Shown here: positions 45,988-56,952 of the stretch, piece by piece
Position numbering within the stretch: position 1 is the stretch's first letter
Layout of the letters: each line of letters opens with the position of its first letter
Assembly (NCBI GenBank): GCA_030268105.1
Contig: BSDZ01000124.1
Location: 62,001-126,000 of the forward strand
Direction: 5' to 3'
DNA: 64,000 nt
Origin: Volvox africanus
Taxonomy: Eukaryota; Chlorophyta; Chlorophyceae; Chlamydomonadales; Volvocaceae
Position numbers and translations under genes: made by a program
The notes under the pieces: generated by a model
What the model saw: only the letters and a program-made list of their open reading frames with translations
The model's database searches: none
Told to the model about the DNA's origin: nothing

Positions 45988-48538
45988 TTTGCAACTTGGA
46001 TCCGAAATCAAGAAGCTGGTGGCGAGGTCGTGTCCTAGACTGTTGAGGGGATTTCTGTTTTCTTCACTTTTTGCGGAGACTTGCTCGAGCGAGGCCCTCA
46101 CCAACACAGCGCCTGTCCAAGTTATGAGCGAGGGACGCACAGCCTTGGAGAGTGGCGAGCCCACAGGTACGGGACCTGGGATCTCTGATTAAGGTGCGGA
46201 GGGATGGACCTTTGTTGTAAGGGTAAGTAAGTCAGGGATCACGTGAGGCAAGCAAAGGCAAAACGGCTGCATGTGCGCGGATGTAAACAAGCATCTGCAA
46301 AGCGAGCCTGCTAGTGCAAATTTCAACGCGGCCGCTGCTCTGCCCTTATTCCGCATGTCGCTATCACCTGCCCGCCACGTTTCCGTCTAAATACCCTAGC
46401 CCAGCTGCGCGCGGTGTAGCCTGTACCCCTATCCAGCTTGTCCAACATACAACCCAGATGCTCCAGTCCCGTGCTGGCACACTCCGCCGGAGCTACATTT
46501 TACCTTCATGGACAGTCACTATGTCTTTGGTATTGTAAGGATCCGCTTGCGACCTCACTGCTGCTCAACACAGCCTTTCCGTCCCTATACTGGCGCGTCC
46601 GTCGCAGGTCACCAAGTACATGTCACCAGATAGCTAGGGCTGGTTCAGCAGCAGTCACCAGATATCTGGAGCTGGTACAGCCCTCCCGCCCAGCAGCAGT
46701 CGCCAGGCGCGCCCTACAAGCTGTAGTGCAGTCCGAACACAGGGCTGTCTTGAGAGAAATGCGCTTGCACGGGCAGTAGGTCAATCCACTGTGTTGCGGT
46801 GGGTCCTGACAGGAAGGGGCATGTGCATGCATGCGTTGTGCGGTGGTGAACGGGGGAAATGGAGTTATCGCTGCATGGTGAGCGCACCCGGCTGGGGTTC
46901 TGGCGATATCTGAGTTTGCGCGGCTTTATGCATCTGCTCATGTGGTGATTGGCGCGCTTGGCCTCAAGGGCTGGCCTGTCTGTGCGGGTCGAAATTTCAC
47001 TCGGCTTGCTGTCAACTTGTGCTAGCTTCGGCTGCGCAAGTGTGCGGATGGAGGCTTAGTGGGTTTTCGTGGACGCCGGGTATCAATGTCACTGCTTCAT
47101 GGGTGATATGGCTATATGCATAATGAGCTGTTCAATAGCTAGCAGTACCGCTTTGCTTTCTACTATCCCCGTTACCCGAGTACACATGCTAAGCTGGGGA
47201 TCATGTATTCTCCCAAGGGGCGGCATTGATAATACTGTGCGTGATCTGGATTGGATTTGGTGGAAGGAGGGTACGCAGCCATTTATTGATTTCCATGCAA
47301 ATAAACGAAAGCTCCCTAGGTCCGTGCCATTGGGAGTGTCCCAGCAGTGATTTAAGGGGGGTCACGATATGGCCCAGTAAGCCTCGTTTGTTCATCAAGT
47401 TTCACGTGGTTCCCTGGAGCCATACATGTCTCTTTTTGCCCGGAGCTACCCTCAACGAACTCTTGCTAGGCCCTAAGCACAACGTGTCCCCCTGGAGTCA
47501 TAATCAGAGTGTCTCGGGACAAAAAACACGTCGTGTTTGTTGGATTGTTTCGTGCCAAAATTTGGTTGCGTGGTGAATTTGTTATGCCCCAATCTATCAT
47601 GCGTTATTTAGCTCGCCAGACGGGCTGCATGTGCGGGGATGGTGTGAATGGGTGCGGCAGTTGTCAGGCGACCGGGCAGAAGGGCTACGGACCAAGGGGA
47701 GGCAGTAGACGGAGGTGTTGGACGAAGCAATAACAGGTCTCAGCTAGGGTGGGGCGCACGGCCGCAGGCATGGCTTCATGCCGGTGGCCACGGGCAACAA
47801 GCCATGCTTGTATGCTCACTGTCATGCGATCCAGGATCCTTGGGAGCTTCCTTGGACACTTTGCCTGTCCCTGGAACGAAACATATATATGGGGCTTTGA
47901 CTTCATATTCGGTGTCTTTCGATACCACCCTTAATTGGGCAGACTCTGATACCTATGTTTTGTACTATATCGATAACAAGTCTCTTTGAAGGAAAATCAA
48001 AGGCATCGAAGCGTGAAAGAGCATGCGCCAAGGCCCCATATTTCCATAATAAAACGCTGAGAGCTGCAAATTCTATCCTAGGAAAAAGAGGTTCAACTTC
48101 GCGTCGTCCACAGACGCTACTGGCCGTGGTTCCAGCTTAGTACTGAATGCACATAACTTCCCTGTGCCATCCTAACTGTGGATTGATTGGAAGCTTTCCG
48201 TAAGCAACGAAATACCTCAAAATTTCTCACATATGTAAAGAAGCCCCTGGCAGGGCAGGTACACTCTCCGCCGTACTTTCATCAAACTTTTGCTACTTAG
48301 GCTGTTCAGTGCGCATTTTCTCACTACAGCGTTTTAAATGCAACGTTGTTTACTGCTACCTGCTCTGCACACTCTATCTCTATCCAACTTGACTTTCAAC
48401 ATACGCACACCGCGGCCTTAAGCTGCAAGCACACCTGGTCTTTGGATAGGCTTGCTTGTTTGCGTGGATTCGGATACCATGAGCTGTGTCGCTAGGCCCG
48501 TCCTAAAAGCCATGCTCAGTGGAATCTTCTACCTGGCG

Positions 48539-48543
48539 CGGAC
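48539..48543. other. Target site duplication, left (CGGAC)
   Basis: Repeated at 55834-55838. The empty sites in units 1 and 2 contain CGGAC once (for example within GCGCGGACATGC at ~4112). Confidence 0.95.
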
Positions 48544-49367
48544 TGTTGTACCTCTCGTTCGCGTTTGCTCATGAGTATCTGCACGTCTGGAGACTATCGA
48601 CACCAATGCGCGAGCACTTGCAAGTACAGCAAGGCAAGCGAGAGCAAACAGAGACAGCGGAAGACTTCAAGACGAAGAGAGATATAACTTACAGTCTTAC
48701 GGGTCAGAATGATGCAATGGACGAAATCGCCGTCAGCGCCGGAAGCAAGCAATCATCACGCGGCGGTGATTAGCGAAGTTCAGGCTTAGCTCGGGCTAAG
48801 TAGAATAGTGTATAGAAATAGTGATATAGAACACACGAGTGTTCTCCGGTATCGAATATCTTGTCTAGCTTAGCCGTCCTCGCATCTGTTATACTCGCAG
48901 CATCGCAGTGCCGTACGATTCACATTAGGAGGCCGATCCTAGATGTGACAACCCTACTGCGTCTAGGCGATGTCTACGCATAACAACGTATGAGCCTTTC
49001 CGGCATTCGCATGATGCAAGGGTCCGGATAACAATATCCGGTTGCAGGGCATGCATCGCGACGAGTGCGGCGCTCTCAACGTGTGCTTTAATGAAGTAAT
49101 ATTATATCAGATAATATTACTTATCGTTTTGTAGCACGAGCATACTGCGCACTTCAATGCTTCGGTTATTCATGCATGCTAGGCGGATTTGCCATGATGC
49201 GATGTCGCGATGGATAATGACAACATGCCAGATGCATATATAAATGTATGCGAATACATTTATATCATGCAGATTCATTCATATGTAATGCGTTCATCAC
49301 AAAAGCACTTCGACTCATAGGATCGCGTCGACCTACGCGTCGACGGGAAATGAACCGTAGCACAACA
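48544..49367 (-). repeat. 3' LTR (element sense)
   Basis: 824 bp. Perfect inverted repeats at 49094-49122 (12-bp arms, 5-nt loop) and 49238-49265 (12-bp arms, 4-nt loop), and a 6-bp-arm hairpin at about 49025-49042. In element sense these fall in the first half of the LTR, probably U3. Confidence 0.96.
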
Positions 49368-49382
49368 ATTATCCCCCCTCCC
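49368..49382 (-). other. Polypurine tract
   Basis: Element sense reads GGGAGGGGGGATAAT directly before the 3' LTR, as expected for the plus-strand primer. Confidence 0.8.
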
Positions 49383-49426
49383 GTATGCAGCGTCCTCGCT
49401 GCATCATACAGCATCGACTGCAGGGG

Positions 49427-50209
49427 TCATTGGGCTTGTGTGACACGTTTGCGGGCTTCTTCGAGCAGGGGTTTCATGTCCTGTGAGAAGTTGCGTGCCG
49501 GTTCCCATGAGTTGTGCTCGTCGGTATACCCTGTCCACTTAACCAAGTACTCGTGTACTGTCCGCTTACGTCGGTGTCGGCCCACACGACGCGCGCGATA
49601 ATCTAACACCCGCTCCACATCGTAAAACTTCTGTTTACCAGCGATCCAGGTCTCAGGAACTGGTTCGATCGCTGCGGGGGCGTTAGCAGGCTCAGGGACG
49701 GGTTCCGTACCACGATACGGACGAACAAGCGATACGTGAAACGTGGGGTGAATGGTCATATCAGCGGGCAATGCAAGCTCCACAGCCACATTCCCAACCA
49801 TGCGCACGACAGGATACGGACCAATCCAGCGGGGTAAGAGTTTTCGGGATCCGTCGGCCAAGGAACGCAAGTTCTTGGTGCTTAGCAACACGAGTTGCCC
49901 CTCCGAAAACGTCACATCCTGCTTGGATTTGTTGTAGTATTCCGTCGTTCGTTGCTGCGCCGCGTCCAAACACGACTTCGCGTCTGTGATTCGGGACATA
50001 AAAGACTTGGCAAAAAGTTTAGCAGCAGGCACGTTCACTTCCAACTCACGCCACACGGGTAGCGCGGGATGAAATCCGTAGTTAAGAAAGAACGGACTTT
50101 TGCCTGTAGAGCGGTTAACAGCGTTGTTAAGCGCGAATTCTGCCGCAGTCAAATATGTATCCCAAACAAGTGGTGTGCGACCAGCATAATTGCGCAACAT
50201 ATCACCCAA
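49427..50209 (-). pseudogene. Integrase C-terminal part with GPY/F and chromodomain, frameshifted
   Basis: 260 codons in a different frame from Pol; the first M is a TTG and not a real start. It begins after the catalytic Glu region with MLRNYAG and TGKSPFFLNYG. A GPY/F module follows (RWIGPYPV at 127-134), then HPTFHVSLVRPY. A chromodomain occupies ~195-248 with aromatic residues Tyr196, Trp225, Tyr228 and Trp235 (EYLVKWTGY, NSWEP). Chromodomains steer integration to histone marks. It cannot be made in frame with Pol here. Confidence 0.9.
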
Positions 50210-53200
50210 CGTGCGGTTTGCTCAGCCGTGCAGGATGATGTGCATGGTGCTAGGTGGACCATCTTAGTCAGACGATCGACCATTACGAACACCGCATCGT
50301 ATCCCCCCTCAGTTTTGGGCAGCGCGACTACGAAGTCCATGGAAACACTTTCCCAAGGCGCATCCGGGACAGGCAACGGTTGCAACAACCCATGGCCCTT
50401 ACCGGACAAAGCCTTATTGCGCTGGCACAGACTGCATGTCTGGACGAAGTTCGCCGCATCCTTAGCCAAACGAGGCCACCAAAAGGAACGTTGCACCAAG
50501 TCGATCAATCGCTTGCTACCAGGGTGTCCTGCTAACGGGTCCTCGTGGAACCGCGCAAGGATGTCGTAGCGTAGCGCGTCGTCGTTCGGAACGACGATTT
50601 GCGTAGCTGCACCCTCCGTCCGTAGCCAAAGGCCATTCTGCTTGCGAAGGTTTTCTACATTAGCCGGGTCCGCGAACCAGGCGTCTGCGCTGTAGGCAAC
50701 CTTCAACCGCTCCGCGAGGTCCGTCGCGATCGGAACCTCCTCGCTACGCGGCCGCACGACGGGCGCTGCCAAAATTGCAGCGTGTAGCGACGGATGTCGA
50801 CTGAGAGCATCGGCAATATTCAATTTACCAGAAATATACTCCCAGGTGCAGTTGAACCTAGCTAGATATTCCATCCACCTAGCTTGACGGCGGTTCAATG
50901 TCGGAACGCTTTGCAAAAACGTTAGGGGCTTGTGGTCAGTCTTTAAAGTAAACGGGCGTCCCTCGAGGTAACAGCGCCATTCTTTTAAAGCATGCAGCAC
51001 GGCCAGAAGCTCCTGTTCCCCGGTGGTGTAGCGAATCTCCGCACCAGAAAATTTCTTACTCGTGAAGGCGATCGGTCGCCCTTCCTGTAACAATACAGCG
51101 CCGCTTCCAAATATTGAGGCATCAGACACTACCTCAACGCGAAATGGCAACGAGTAATCAGGGAATGCAAGGGTGACATCTTCGGCAACGATTCGTTTGA
51201 GCTCTTCGAATGCCCGCTGGCATTGCGACGTCCACGACTCGAGCGAAACGAAAACGCCTTTGCGAGTTAAGTTAGTAAGCGGGGCCGCAATGATGGAATA
51301 TTTTTCAATGAACTTCCGGAAATAATTGGTCAAGCCAAGGAACTTACGCAGCTCCGTGAGGTTCTGAGGCGCGGGCCAATCGCGAACCACGGCGACCTTC
51401 CGCGGGTCCATCTTCACACCGGTGGCCGACACAATGTGGCCCAAATATTCCACCTGAGGCTGCGCCCAAAAGCATTTGGCGCGTTTAGCAAACAATTGCT
51501 CCCGCCTCATAACGTCGAGCACGAGCCGCAGATGCTCCAAGTGCTCCTCGCGCGTCTTAGAATATACCAAGATGTCATCCAGGTAGCAAACAACGAACCT
51601 GTCGATAAACGGCCTAAACATTCGGTCCATAACCGCCTGAAACGTCGCAGGGGCATTAGTCAAACCAAACGATAGGACCGTATACTCAAAGTGACCGAAG
51701 GGCGTCCGAAAAGCGGTTTTCGGGATATCAGAGGCAGCGATGCGAATCTGATTGTAGCCCTGTTGTAAGTCAATTGAGGAAAAATAAGCCGAGCCCTTCA
51801 GCTTATCCAACAGGTCGTCGACGCGAGGCAAAGGGTAGCGATTTTTCACCGTATTCGCATTTAACCCCCGGTAATCGATGCACATGCGCAAGGTCCCATC
51901 CTTCTTACCGACAAACAAAATCGGTGCAGAATACGGGGATGTGCTGGGGCGTATCATACCCTTCGCGAGCAAATCCGTCACCTGGCGCTTCACCTCGTCC
52001 AGTTCCAATGGACTCAACCTGTACATTGGCCGGGCCGTAGGCTGCGCTCCAGGCATGAGAGGGATTGTGTGATCAACAGGACGCATAGGTGGTAGGCCAG
52101 GGATATCTTTAAAGACGTCCTCATACTGCGACAGTAGGGCCTCAACCTCAGGATCCACAGAAATCTGCGCGGTGGTGACACAACAGCTCACCCGCGGCCT
52201 TAAAAGCAGTCCGTGGGCACCCTTCCGTAACAAACGGACGGCCTCCTTACGCCCGACTAGCTCTGGTTCGATTCGCGCGGCCATTGCGGTCACAGCGAAA
52301 TTAACCATAGGCACCGCCTCAGTTTCGCCCTCCTTTGGTGTGACATATTCGAACGACAGGAAAGGTACCTTAATCGACAGAGTACCCTTGCACATATGCA
52401 GGGTTGCGGTCTCCATGTCGATGCGCGCGCGGTACTGTCGTAATGTCGACGACCCCATTATGTACGGTGCAGTCTCTGCTAAGCCCTGCAGCACGTACGG
52501 CCGGGTCACAACACGCAAAGGGCCTAACGATAGGCTAAGGGTAATCCTGCCCACGATGGGATGCTTACCCCCGTCAGCAAGGGTAACCTGTGGACAATCA
52601 GACGACTCTGGGGACAACCCCAGCGCATTCACCTCTGCGACAGAGATGAAGTCGTCGCTGGCACCGGTGTCAACAAGTGCCTTCAGAGTACGGCCATTCA
52701 AACCGATCTGAACCACAGGGACACGGTTATCTACGAGCGAATGCCCAGCAGACAACGTCAGTGCACTTAAGGCGGGTCCGTAACCAACGGCACCCCCATC
52801 AGGAGCTTCGTACCAAACGTCAACCGAGTAGGATAGGTGTGGCCACGGAGCCAGTGTACCCTCCCGATCCACACCATTAAACAAAACGGTGCCCGGCTCG
52901 AACCGGTGGACATGCCGCATACCCCTTAACGATGCCTCTGCCTTGCGCCGACAGAAAGCAGGGAGTAATACACATGCGGCAGTGCCTGGATATTGACGCC
53001 TACATCTCCTGTATATGGCCAACTGTTCCGACATCTCACGCAGAGACGAGGGGATGAACAAAACCACGTGGTTAGACAGATCGATAGACGACAGGGGACG
53101 GCGAGGTGTAAACAAATTACACAACGGGTCGAAGCAGAGAAGTCCCGTGCGTCCGTCAAGCGTGATGCGTCGCGCAATGACTCGCTCGATGTGTCCAAGT

Positions 53201-53307
53201 ACACAAGGCAACAATGCCTTAACGGCTGGCCGTAAGGATGACCACCGACCACGCGTTAGTTCAGAAATCCCAGGTGATGCCCCCTCCGCAGGAACCCGGG
53301 CAAGCCC
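50149..53307 (-). CDS. Pol: protease, reverse transcriptase, RNase H, integrase N-part
   Basis: The frame is open from directly after the gag UAG to 50149. Numbering from the TTG at 53214: protease active site DTGA at 182-185; RT fingers and palm ~400-600 with YLDD at 544-547; RNase H ~690-810 ([26 protein letters not shown]). The integrase HHCC zinc site is His890, His897, Cys927, Cys930; the first core Asp is at 960 (SMDFV). After CTAEQTAR the frame runs into unrelated residues and a stop, because of a deletion. There is no ATG near its start; expression as Gag-Pol by UAG readthrough is the simplest reading. About 160 residues before the protease show no known domain. Confidence 0.93.
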   Translation of the reverse strand, partial: GLARVPAEGASPGISELTRGRWSSLRPAVKALLPCVLGHIERVIARRITLDGRTGLLCFDPLCNLFTPRRPLSSIDLSNHVVLFIPSSLREMSEQLAIYRRCRRQYPGTAACVLLPAFCRRKAEASLRGMRHVHRFEPGTVLFNGVDREGTLAPWPHLSYSVDVWYEAPDGGAVGYGPALSALTLSAGHSLVDNRVPVVQIGLNGRTLKALVDTGASDDFISVAEVNALGLSPESSDCPQVTLADGGKHPIVGRITLSLSLGPLRVVTRPYVLQGLAETAPYIMGSSTLRQYRARIDMETATLHMCKGTLSIKVPFLSFEYVTPKEGETEAVPMVNFAVTAMAARIEPELVGRKEAVRLLRKGAHGLLLRPRVSCCVTTAQISVDPEVEALLSQYEDVFKDIPGLPPMRPVDHTIPLMPGAQPTARPMYRLSPLELDEVKRQVTDLLAKGMIRPSTSPYSAPILFVGKKDGTLRMCIDYRGLNANTVKNRYPLPRVDDLLDKLKGSAYFSSIDLQQGYNQIRIAASDIPKTAFRTPFGHFEYTVLSFGLTNAPATFQAVMDRMFRPFIDRFVVCYLDDILVYSKTREEHLEHLRLVLDVMRREQLFAKRAKCFWAQPQVEYLGHIVSATGVKMDPRKVAVVRDWPAPQNLTELRKFLGLTNYFRKFIEKYSIIAAPLTNLTRKGVFVSLESWTSQCQRAFEELKRIVAEDVTLAFPDYSLPFRVEVVSDASIFGSGAVLLQEGRPIAFTSKKFSGAEIRYTTGEQELLAVLHALKEWRCYLEGRPFTLKTDHKPLTFLQSVPTLNRRQARWMEYLARFNCTWEYISGKLNIADALSRHPSLHAAILAAPVVRPRSEEVPIATDLAERLKVAYSADAWFADPANVENLRKQNGLWLRTEGAATQIVVPNDDALRYDILARFHEDPLAGHPGSKRLIDLVQRSFWWPRLAKDAANFVQTCSLCQRNKALSGKGHGLLQPLPVPDAPWESVSMDFVVALPKTEGGYDAVFVMVDRLTKMVHLAPCTSSCTAEQTARWVICCAIMLVAHHLFGIHI
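50205..50220 (-). other. Integrase core deletion junction
   Basis: At this point Pol jumps from TAEQTA (early core) to the region after the catalytic Glu, with a change of frame. The segment with the second Asp and the Glu of the D,D35E triad is missing. The junction lies at CGCACGTT, consistent with a short-homology deletion. Confidence 0.85.
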
Positions 53308-54543
53308 CTATTTCGGCTGAGGTACAAACGGCGGCATTAGAGGGCAATCCTTCGTGGAATGATTCTCCGCACACCGTAGACAAACATTGGCCAATTTCCG
53401 ACGCTCGAATTCGGAACGATTGCAATTCCATTTTGGCATAAATGTGTCGTCCGTACGAGTACGCTTCGCGTTGGGGTCGGAACGCTGTGCGGCTGCCGAC
53501 GACGGCGCACCACCACGCTTCCTGTTCCTAGCTGGGTCCGAGCTCGGACCTGCCCCTCCTGTACCACGGACACCCGAGCTAGCGCCCCCGCGCGCCTTGC
53601 GTTGCCTGTTGCTGCGTCGCGTCGCGGCAGTAGGCGTGGGGCGGGTCGCGCCGAGGTCCTGGTCGAGAGCCACAGCTTCCCCAAGCGGATCCTGCACTTG
53701 CACGGCATTTGCACGAGGGGCAGACTTGACTTCTTCCTCGCCGGCAAGAAGTCGTATCTCCGCGCCCTTAGCAAAAGCGACCAACGCGTCATACGACTTG
53801 ATCTGCGCTCCAACCAAGTCAGTGGCGCACCATTTAGCCAAAAGTTTCGTTAGGCCTCGCCTAAACCAAAAGACACGCTCAGATTCGGTGAGGTCAGCAA
53901 TGGGAGTCACAAGTGCTTCAAAGCGTGACTGGTACGCAGGTACGTTTTCATCCCGACGCATGTGGTAGCTACCCGCTGCCAAAACGTTACGAGCTTCCAC
54001 ATCGCGTGCTTGAACCTCAGTAGCGAATCGTGCGAGCAAAGCGGCGACTAACTCGTCAAAAGTATAGCTGCCCCGGGCGTTGGTCCAATTGCGATACCAG
54101 TCCTTCGCTGCGCCCTCGAGGGTGTTACCAACGAAGAGACACCTGATACCGTCATTATCGCCACCATGAACAGCTTGGAGGTACTTTTTAGCGTCACGCA
54201 CGTACGCACGAGTTGCATCGGCTATGCTATGCCCTGGTGTCTTGTCGGTCAGCGAAATATTGAGCCTGGGAACGGGAATCGACAATCTCATCACCTCAGG
54301 GATGTCATCATGCCCTCGAGCTTGAGGTAATGGCAGAACCCTTGGTCCAGCAGTGTTGTCCATATTCGTGTTCACTGCTGAATGCGGCACAATTAAGTGA
54401 GCAGGGGTCTGAAGGAAAAGGGGCTCTTGAGTGGCTCGCGCGCCAACAGTCTCAAGACCTCTATCCGGCGCTCTAGCAGCTACAACGAAATCGGGTTGGC
54501 TAGCTAGGCTAGTGTGCGGCGTATCGTCGTGTTCCGCGGACAT
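53308..54543 (-). CDS. Gag polyprotein
   Basis: 411 aa from ATG at 54543 to TAG at 53308. Residues ~120-235 form a retrotransposon Gag capsid region (LEGAAKDWYRNW ... FDELVAALLARF ... YQSRFEALV). A basic, Gly/Ser-rich stretch (310-365) precedes one zinc knuckle with Cys388, Cys391, His395 and Cys400. The spacing CX2CX3HX4C is one residue shorter than the canonical CX2CX4HX4C. It forms virus-like particles and packages element RNA. Pol follows in the same frame after the single UAG. Confidence 0.92.
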   Translation of the reverse strand: MSAEHDDTPHTSLASQPDFVVAARAPDRGLETVGARATQEPLFLQTPAHLIVPHSAVNTNMDNTAGPRVLPLPQARGHDDIPEVMRLSIPVPRLNISLTDKTPGHSIADATRAYVRDAKKYLQAVHGGDNDGIRCLFVGNTLEGAAKDWYRNWTNARGSYTFDELVAALLARFATEVQARDVEARNVLAAGSYHMRRDENVPAYQSRFEALVTPIADLTESERVFWFRRGLTKLLAKWCATDLVGAQIKSYDALVAFAKGAEIRLLAGEEEVKSAPRANAVQVQDPLGEAVALDQDLGATRPTPTAATRRSNRQRKARGGASSGVRGTGGAGPSSDPARNRKRGGAPSSAAAQRSDPNAKRTRTDDTFMPKWNCNRSEFERRKLANVCLRCAENHSTKDCPLMPPFVPQPK

Positions 54544-54942
54544 GGAGCACGAAACGATACCCTAGTTTTGCGTAATAGAAGCCGACTTCTATCGCAAAGG
54601 CAAGAGTACAAAGCGATTCGGTGAGCCTACCGACAGTACTCTTGAGAAGATTCAGCAAACTCAGCAAGTAATTGCCCAGCTGAGTCCTGATCTCCGTAGT
54701 TTGAGCAATGAGAGTCGCCAACTGGTCCGGACGAACGCCGGTCTCAGTCGCCGCGGCAAGCAATGCCGGTGCACTGAGATTACCTGCGACTCAAAGCGTA
54801 CACTTACACAACAAGTGCAGCAATCTAAGTAAAAGCAATTAAACAATTACAAACCGGAAGCGGCGGCGTCCAAAACGGCGCGGCCTAAGTCTTCGGCAAA
54901 AGTATCTAGCGGTCCTCGTGGTTCGTCGCTGGAACTCGCCAT
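54509..54942 (-). CDS. Leader ORF upstream of gag, possibly spliced
   Basis: An ATG at 54942 opens MASSSDEPRGPLDTFAED... and unspliced stops at 54847 after 31 codons. Removing a 71-nt GTTTGT...TCGCAG intron (54784-54854) joins it in frame to ATETGVRPDQLATLIAQTTE ... and ends at 54509. That gives 120 aa, overlapping the gag start by 35 nt in another frame. The middle is Leu/Ala-rich and helical. It could be an extra ORF, an upstream regulator of gag translation, or an N-terminal gag part displaced by a frameshift. No known domain. Confidence 0.35.
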
Positions 54943-54990
54943 AGAAAGAACCTACTTCCGATTAGACAAAGAGAGACAGTTAGGCAACGA

Positions 54991-55006
54991 ACCTGTCTCG
55001 ATACCA
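54991..55006 (-). other. Primer binding site
   Basis: Three bases (ATT) after the 5' LTR, the element-sense strand reads TGGTATCGAGACAGGT. It begins with the TGG expected for pairing to a tRNA CCA end. It resembles but does not equal the common initiator-Met PBS TGGTATCAGAGC, so the primer tRNA is uncertain. Confidence 0.7.
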
Positions 55007-55009
55007 AAT

Positions 55010-55833
55010 TGTTGTACCTCTCGTTCGCGTTTGCTCATGAGTATCTGCACGTCTGGAGACTATCGACACCAATGCGCGAGCACTTGCAAGTACAGCAAGG
55101 CAAGCGAGAGCAAACAGAGACAGCGGAAGACTTCAAGACGAAGAGAGATATAACTTACAGTCTTACGGGTCAGAATGATGCAATGGACGAAATCGCCGTC
55201 AGCGCCGGAAGCAAGCAATCATCACGCGGCGGTGATTAGCGAAGTTCAGGCTTAGCTCGGGCTAAGTAGAATAGTGTATAGAAATAGTGATATAGAACAC
55301 ACGAGTGTTCTCCGGTATCGAATATCTTGTCTAGCTTAGCCGTCCTCGCATCTGTTATACTCGCAGCATCGCAGTGCCGTACGATTCACATTAGGAGGCC
55401 GATCCTAGATGTGACAACCCTACTGCGTCTAGGCGATGTCTACGCATAACAACGTATGAGCCTTTCCGGCATTCGCATGATGCAAGGGTCCGGATAACAA
55501 TATCCGGTTGCAGGGCATGCATCGCGACGAGTGCGGCGCTCTCAACGTGTGCTTTAATGAAGTAATATTATATCAGATAATATTACTTATCGTTTTGTAG
55601 CACGAGCATACTGCGCACTTCAATGCTTCGGTTATTCATGCATGCTAGGCGGATTTGCCATGATGCGATGTCGCGATGGATAATGACAACATGCCAGATG
55701 CATATATAAATGTATGCGAATACATTTATATCATGCAGATTCATTCATATGTAATGCGTTCATCACAAAAGCACTTCGACTCATAGGATCGCGTCGACCT
55801 ACGCGTCGACGGGAAATGAACCGTAGCACAACA
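55010..55833 (-). repeat. 5' LTR (element sense)
   Basis: 824 bp, identical to 48544-49367 by eye. Sense starts TGTTGTGCTACGG at 55833. It contains three inverted repeats; the counterpart positions are described for the 3' LTR. A TATATAAA-like stretch in the second long hairpin could serve the promoter. Confidence 0.96.
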
Positions 55834-55838
55834 CGGAC
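55834..55838. other. Target site duplication, right (CGGAC)
   Basis: Partner of 48539-48543. Confidence 0.95.
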
Positions 55839-56382
55839 ATGCTTCGAGGTCTTCTACCCAAGGTACGCTCAAGCCTTTTCCAATTTTCGTGGCTGACTCC
55901 ACCGATGTCTTTGCTAAGCTTAATTAAAAATTAACTATATGGGCAGCTTTCCTTGCGTTGTAGCTGTATGTGATTGGGATGCCGCCGCCGCCTCACGGTC
56001 AAGGTCAAAGCCTGAAGCATTTTAAGTCACAGAAAATTATTTTTTCGCCCATTGCCGCAGGACCATATTTCTCTCTTCGACCGCGGTGCATCTGCAGCCG
56101 AAGGTGCTGTGCTGGCAACTTAGGTTGCCGTCCATGCAGCAAATATCTGGCTGGATTATGGGTTCTCAGACAGTCGTTCCTATGGAGATACCCAGCGAGG
56201 CAGACGTCAGTGAGCCTGACCATGAAGTTCAGCCCTGGAAAAATGGAACCAAAAGTGATGGGTTTGACTATGAGGTGTCTGTGTTCCAACACCAGGATGC
56301 GCAGAGCATCGAGAGCAAAATCGACCACGAGGTGCCAGTGGTCCATATCGGCAATAATGAGAGTGATACCAAAGAGGTTAAC

Positions 56383-56952
56383 TACGAGAGGCACGTGGCT
56401 GAAAGCGGAGATACCCAAAATGCGGATAATGTGGTGTGCCACGAGAGGGACGTGGCTGAAAGCGGAGATACCCAAAGTGCAGATAACATGGTGTGCCACG
56501 AGAGGCACGTGGCCGAAAGCGGAGATACCCAAAATGCGGATAATGTGGTGTGCCACGAGAGGCACGTGGCCGAAAGCGGAGATACCCAAAGTGCGGAGAA
56601 CGTGGTGTGCCACGAGAGGCACGTGGCTGAAAGCGGAGATACCCAAAGTGCGGAGAACGTGGTGTGCCACGAGAGGCACGTGGCCGAAAGCGGAGATACC
56701 CAAAATGCGGATAATGTGGTGTGCCACGAGAGGCACGTGGCCGAAAGCGGGGATACCCAAAGTGCGGAGAACGTGGTGTGCCACGAGAGGCACGTGGCTG
56801 AAAGCGGAGATACCCAAAGTGCGGATAATGTGGTGTGCCACGAGAGGCACGTGGTCGAAAGCGGAGATACCCAAAGTGCGGATAACGTGGTGTGCCACGA
56901 GAGGGACGTGGCTGAAAGCGGGGATACCCAAAGTGCAGATAACGGGTTGCGC
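56383..56952 (+). repeat. Ten 57-bp tandem repeats (unit 3)
   Basis: Counterpart of 4663-5232, downstream of the retrotransposon. Confidence 0.95.

Larger units (their letters stand above)
48544..55833 (-). mobile_element. Ty3/gypsy chromovirus LTR retrotransposon (7290 bp)
   Basis: Two 824-bp LTRs start TGTTGT and end ACAACA. They flank minus-strand gag and pol in the order protease, reverse transcriptase, RNase H, integrase, chromodomain, which defines a Ty3/gypsy chromovirus. A 5-bp target duplication (CGGAC) flanks it. The site is exon 1 of the repeat-domain gene; units 1 and 2 show the empty site. The integrase core carries a deletion, so the element is not autonomous as it stands. Confidence 0.97.

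Noticed and set aside
48519..48773. 84-codon plus ORF at the left LTR edge, repeated at 55009-55239
   Set aside because: It lies in LTR sequence antisense to the element, and its left-hand start depends on the insertion junction.
52172..52711. 179-codon plus ORF opposite the protease region
   Set aside because: Antisense shadow of pol.
53387..53968. 193-codon plus ORF opposite gag
   Set aside because: Antisense shadow of the GC-rich gag region.
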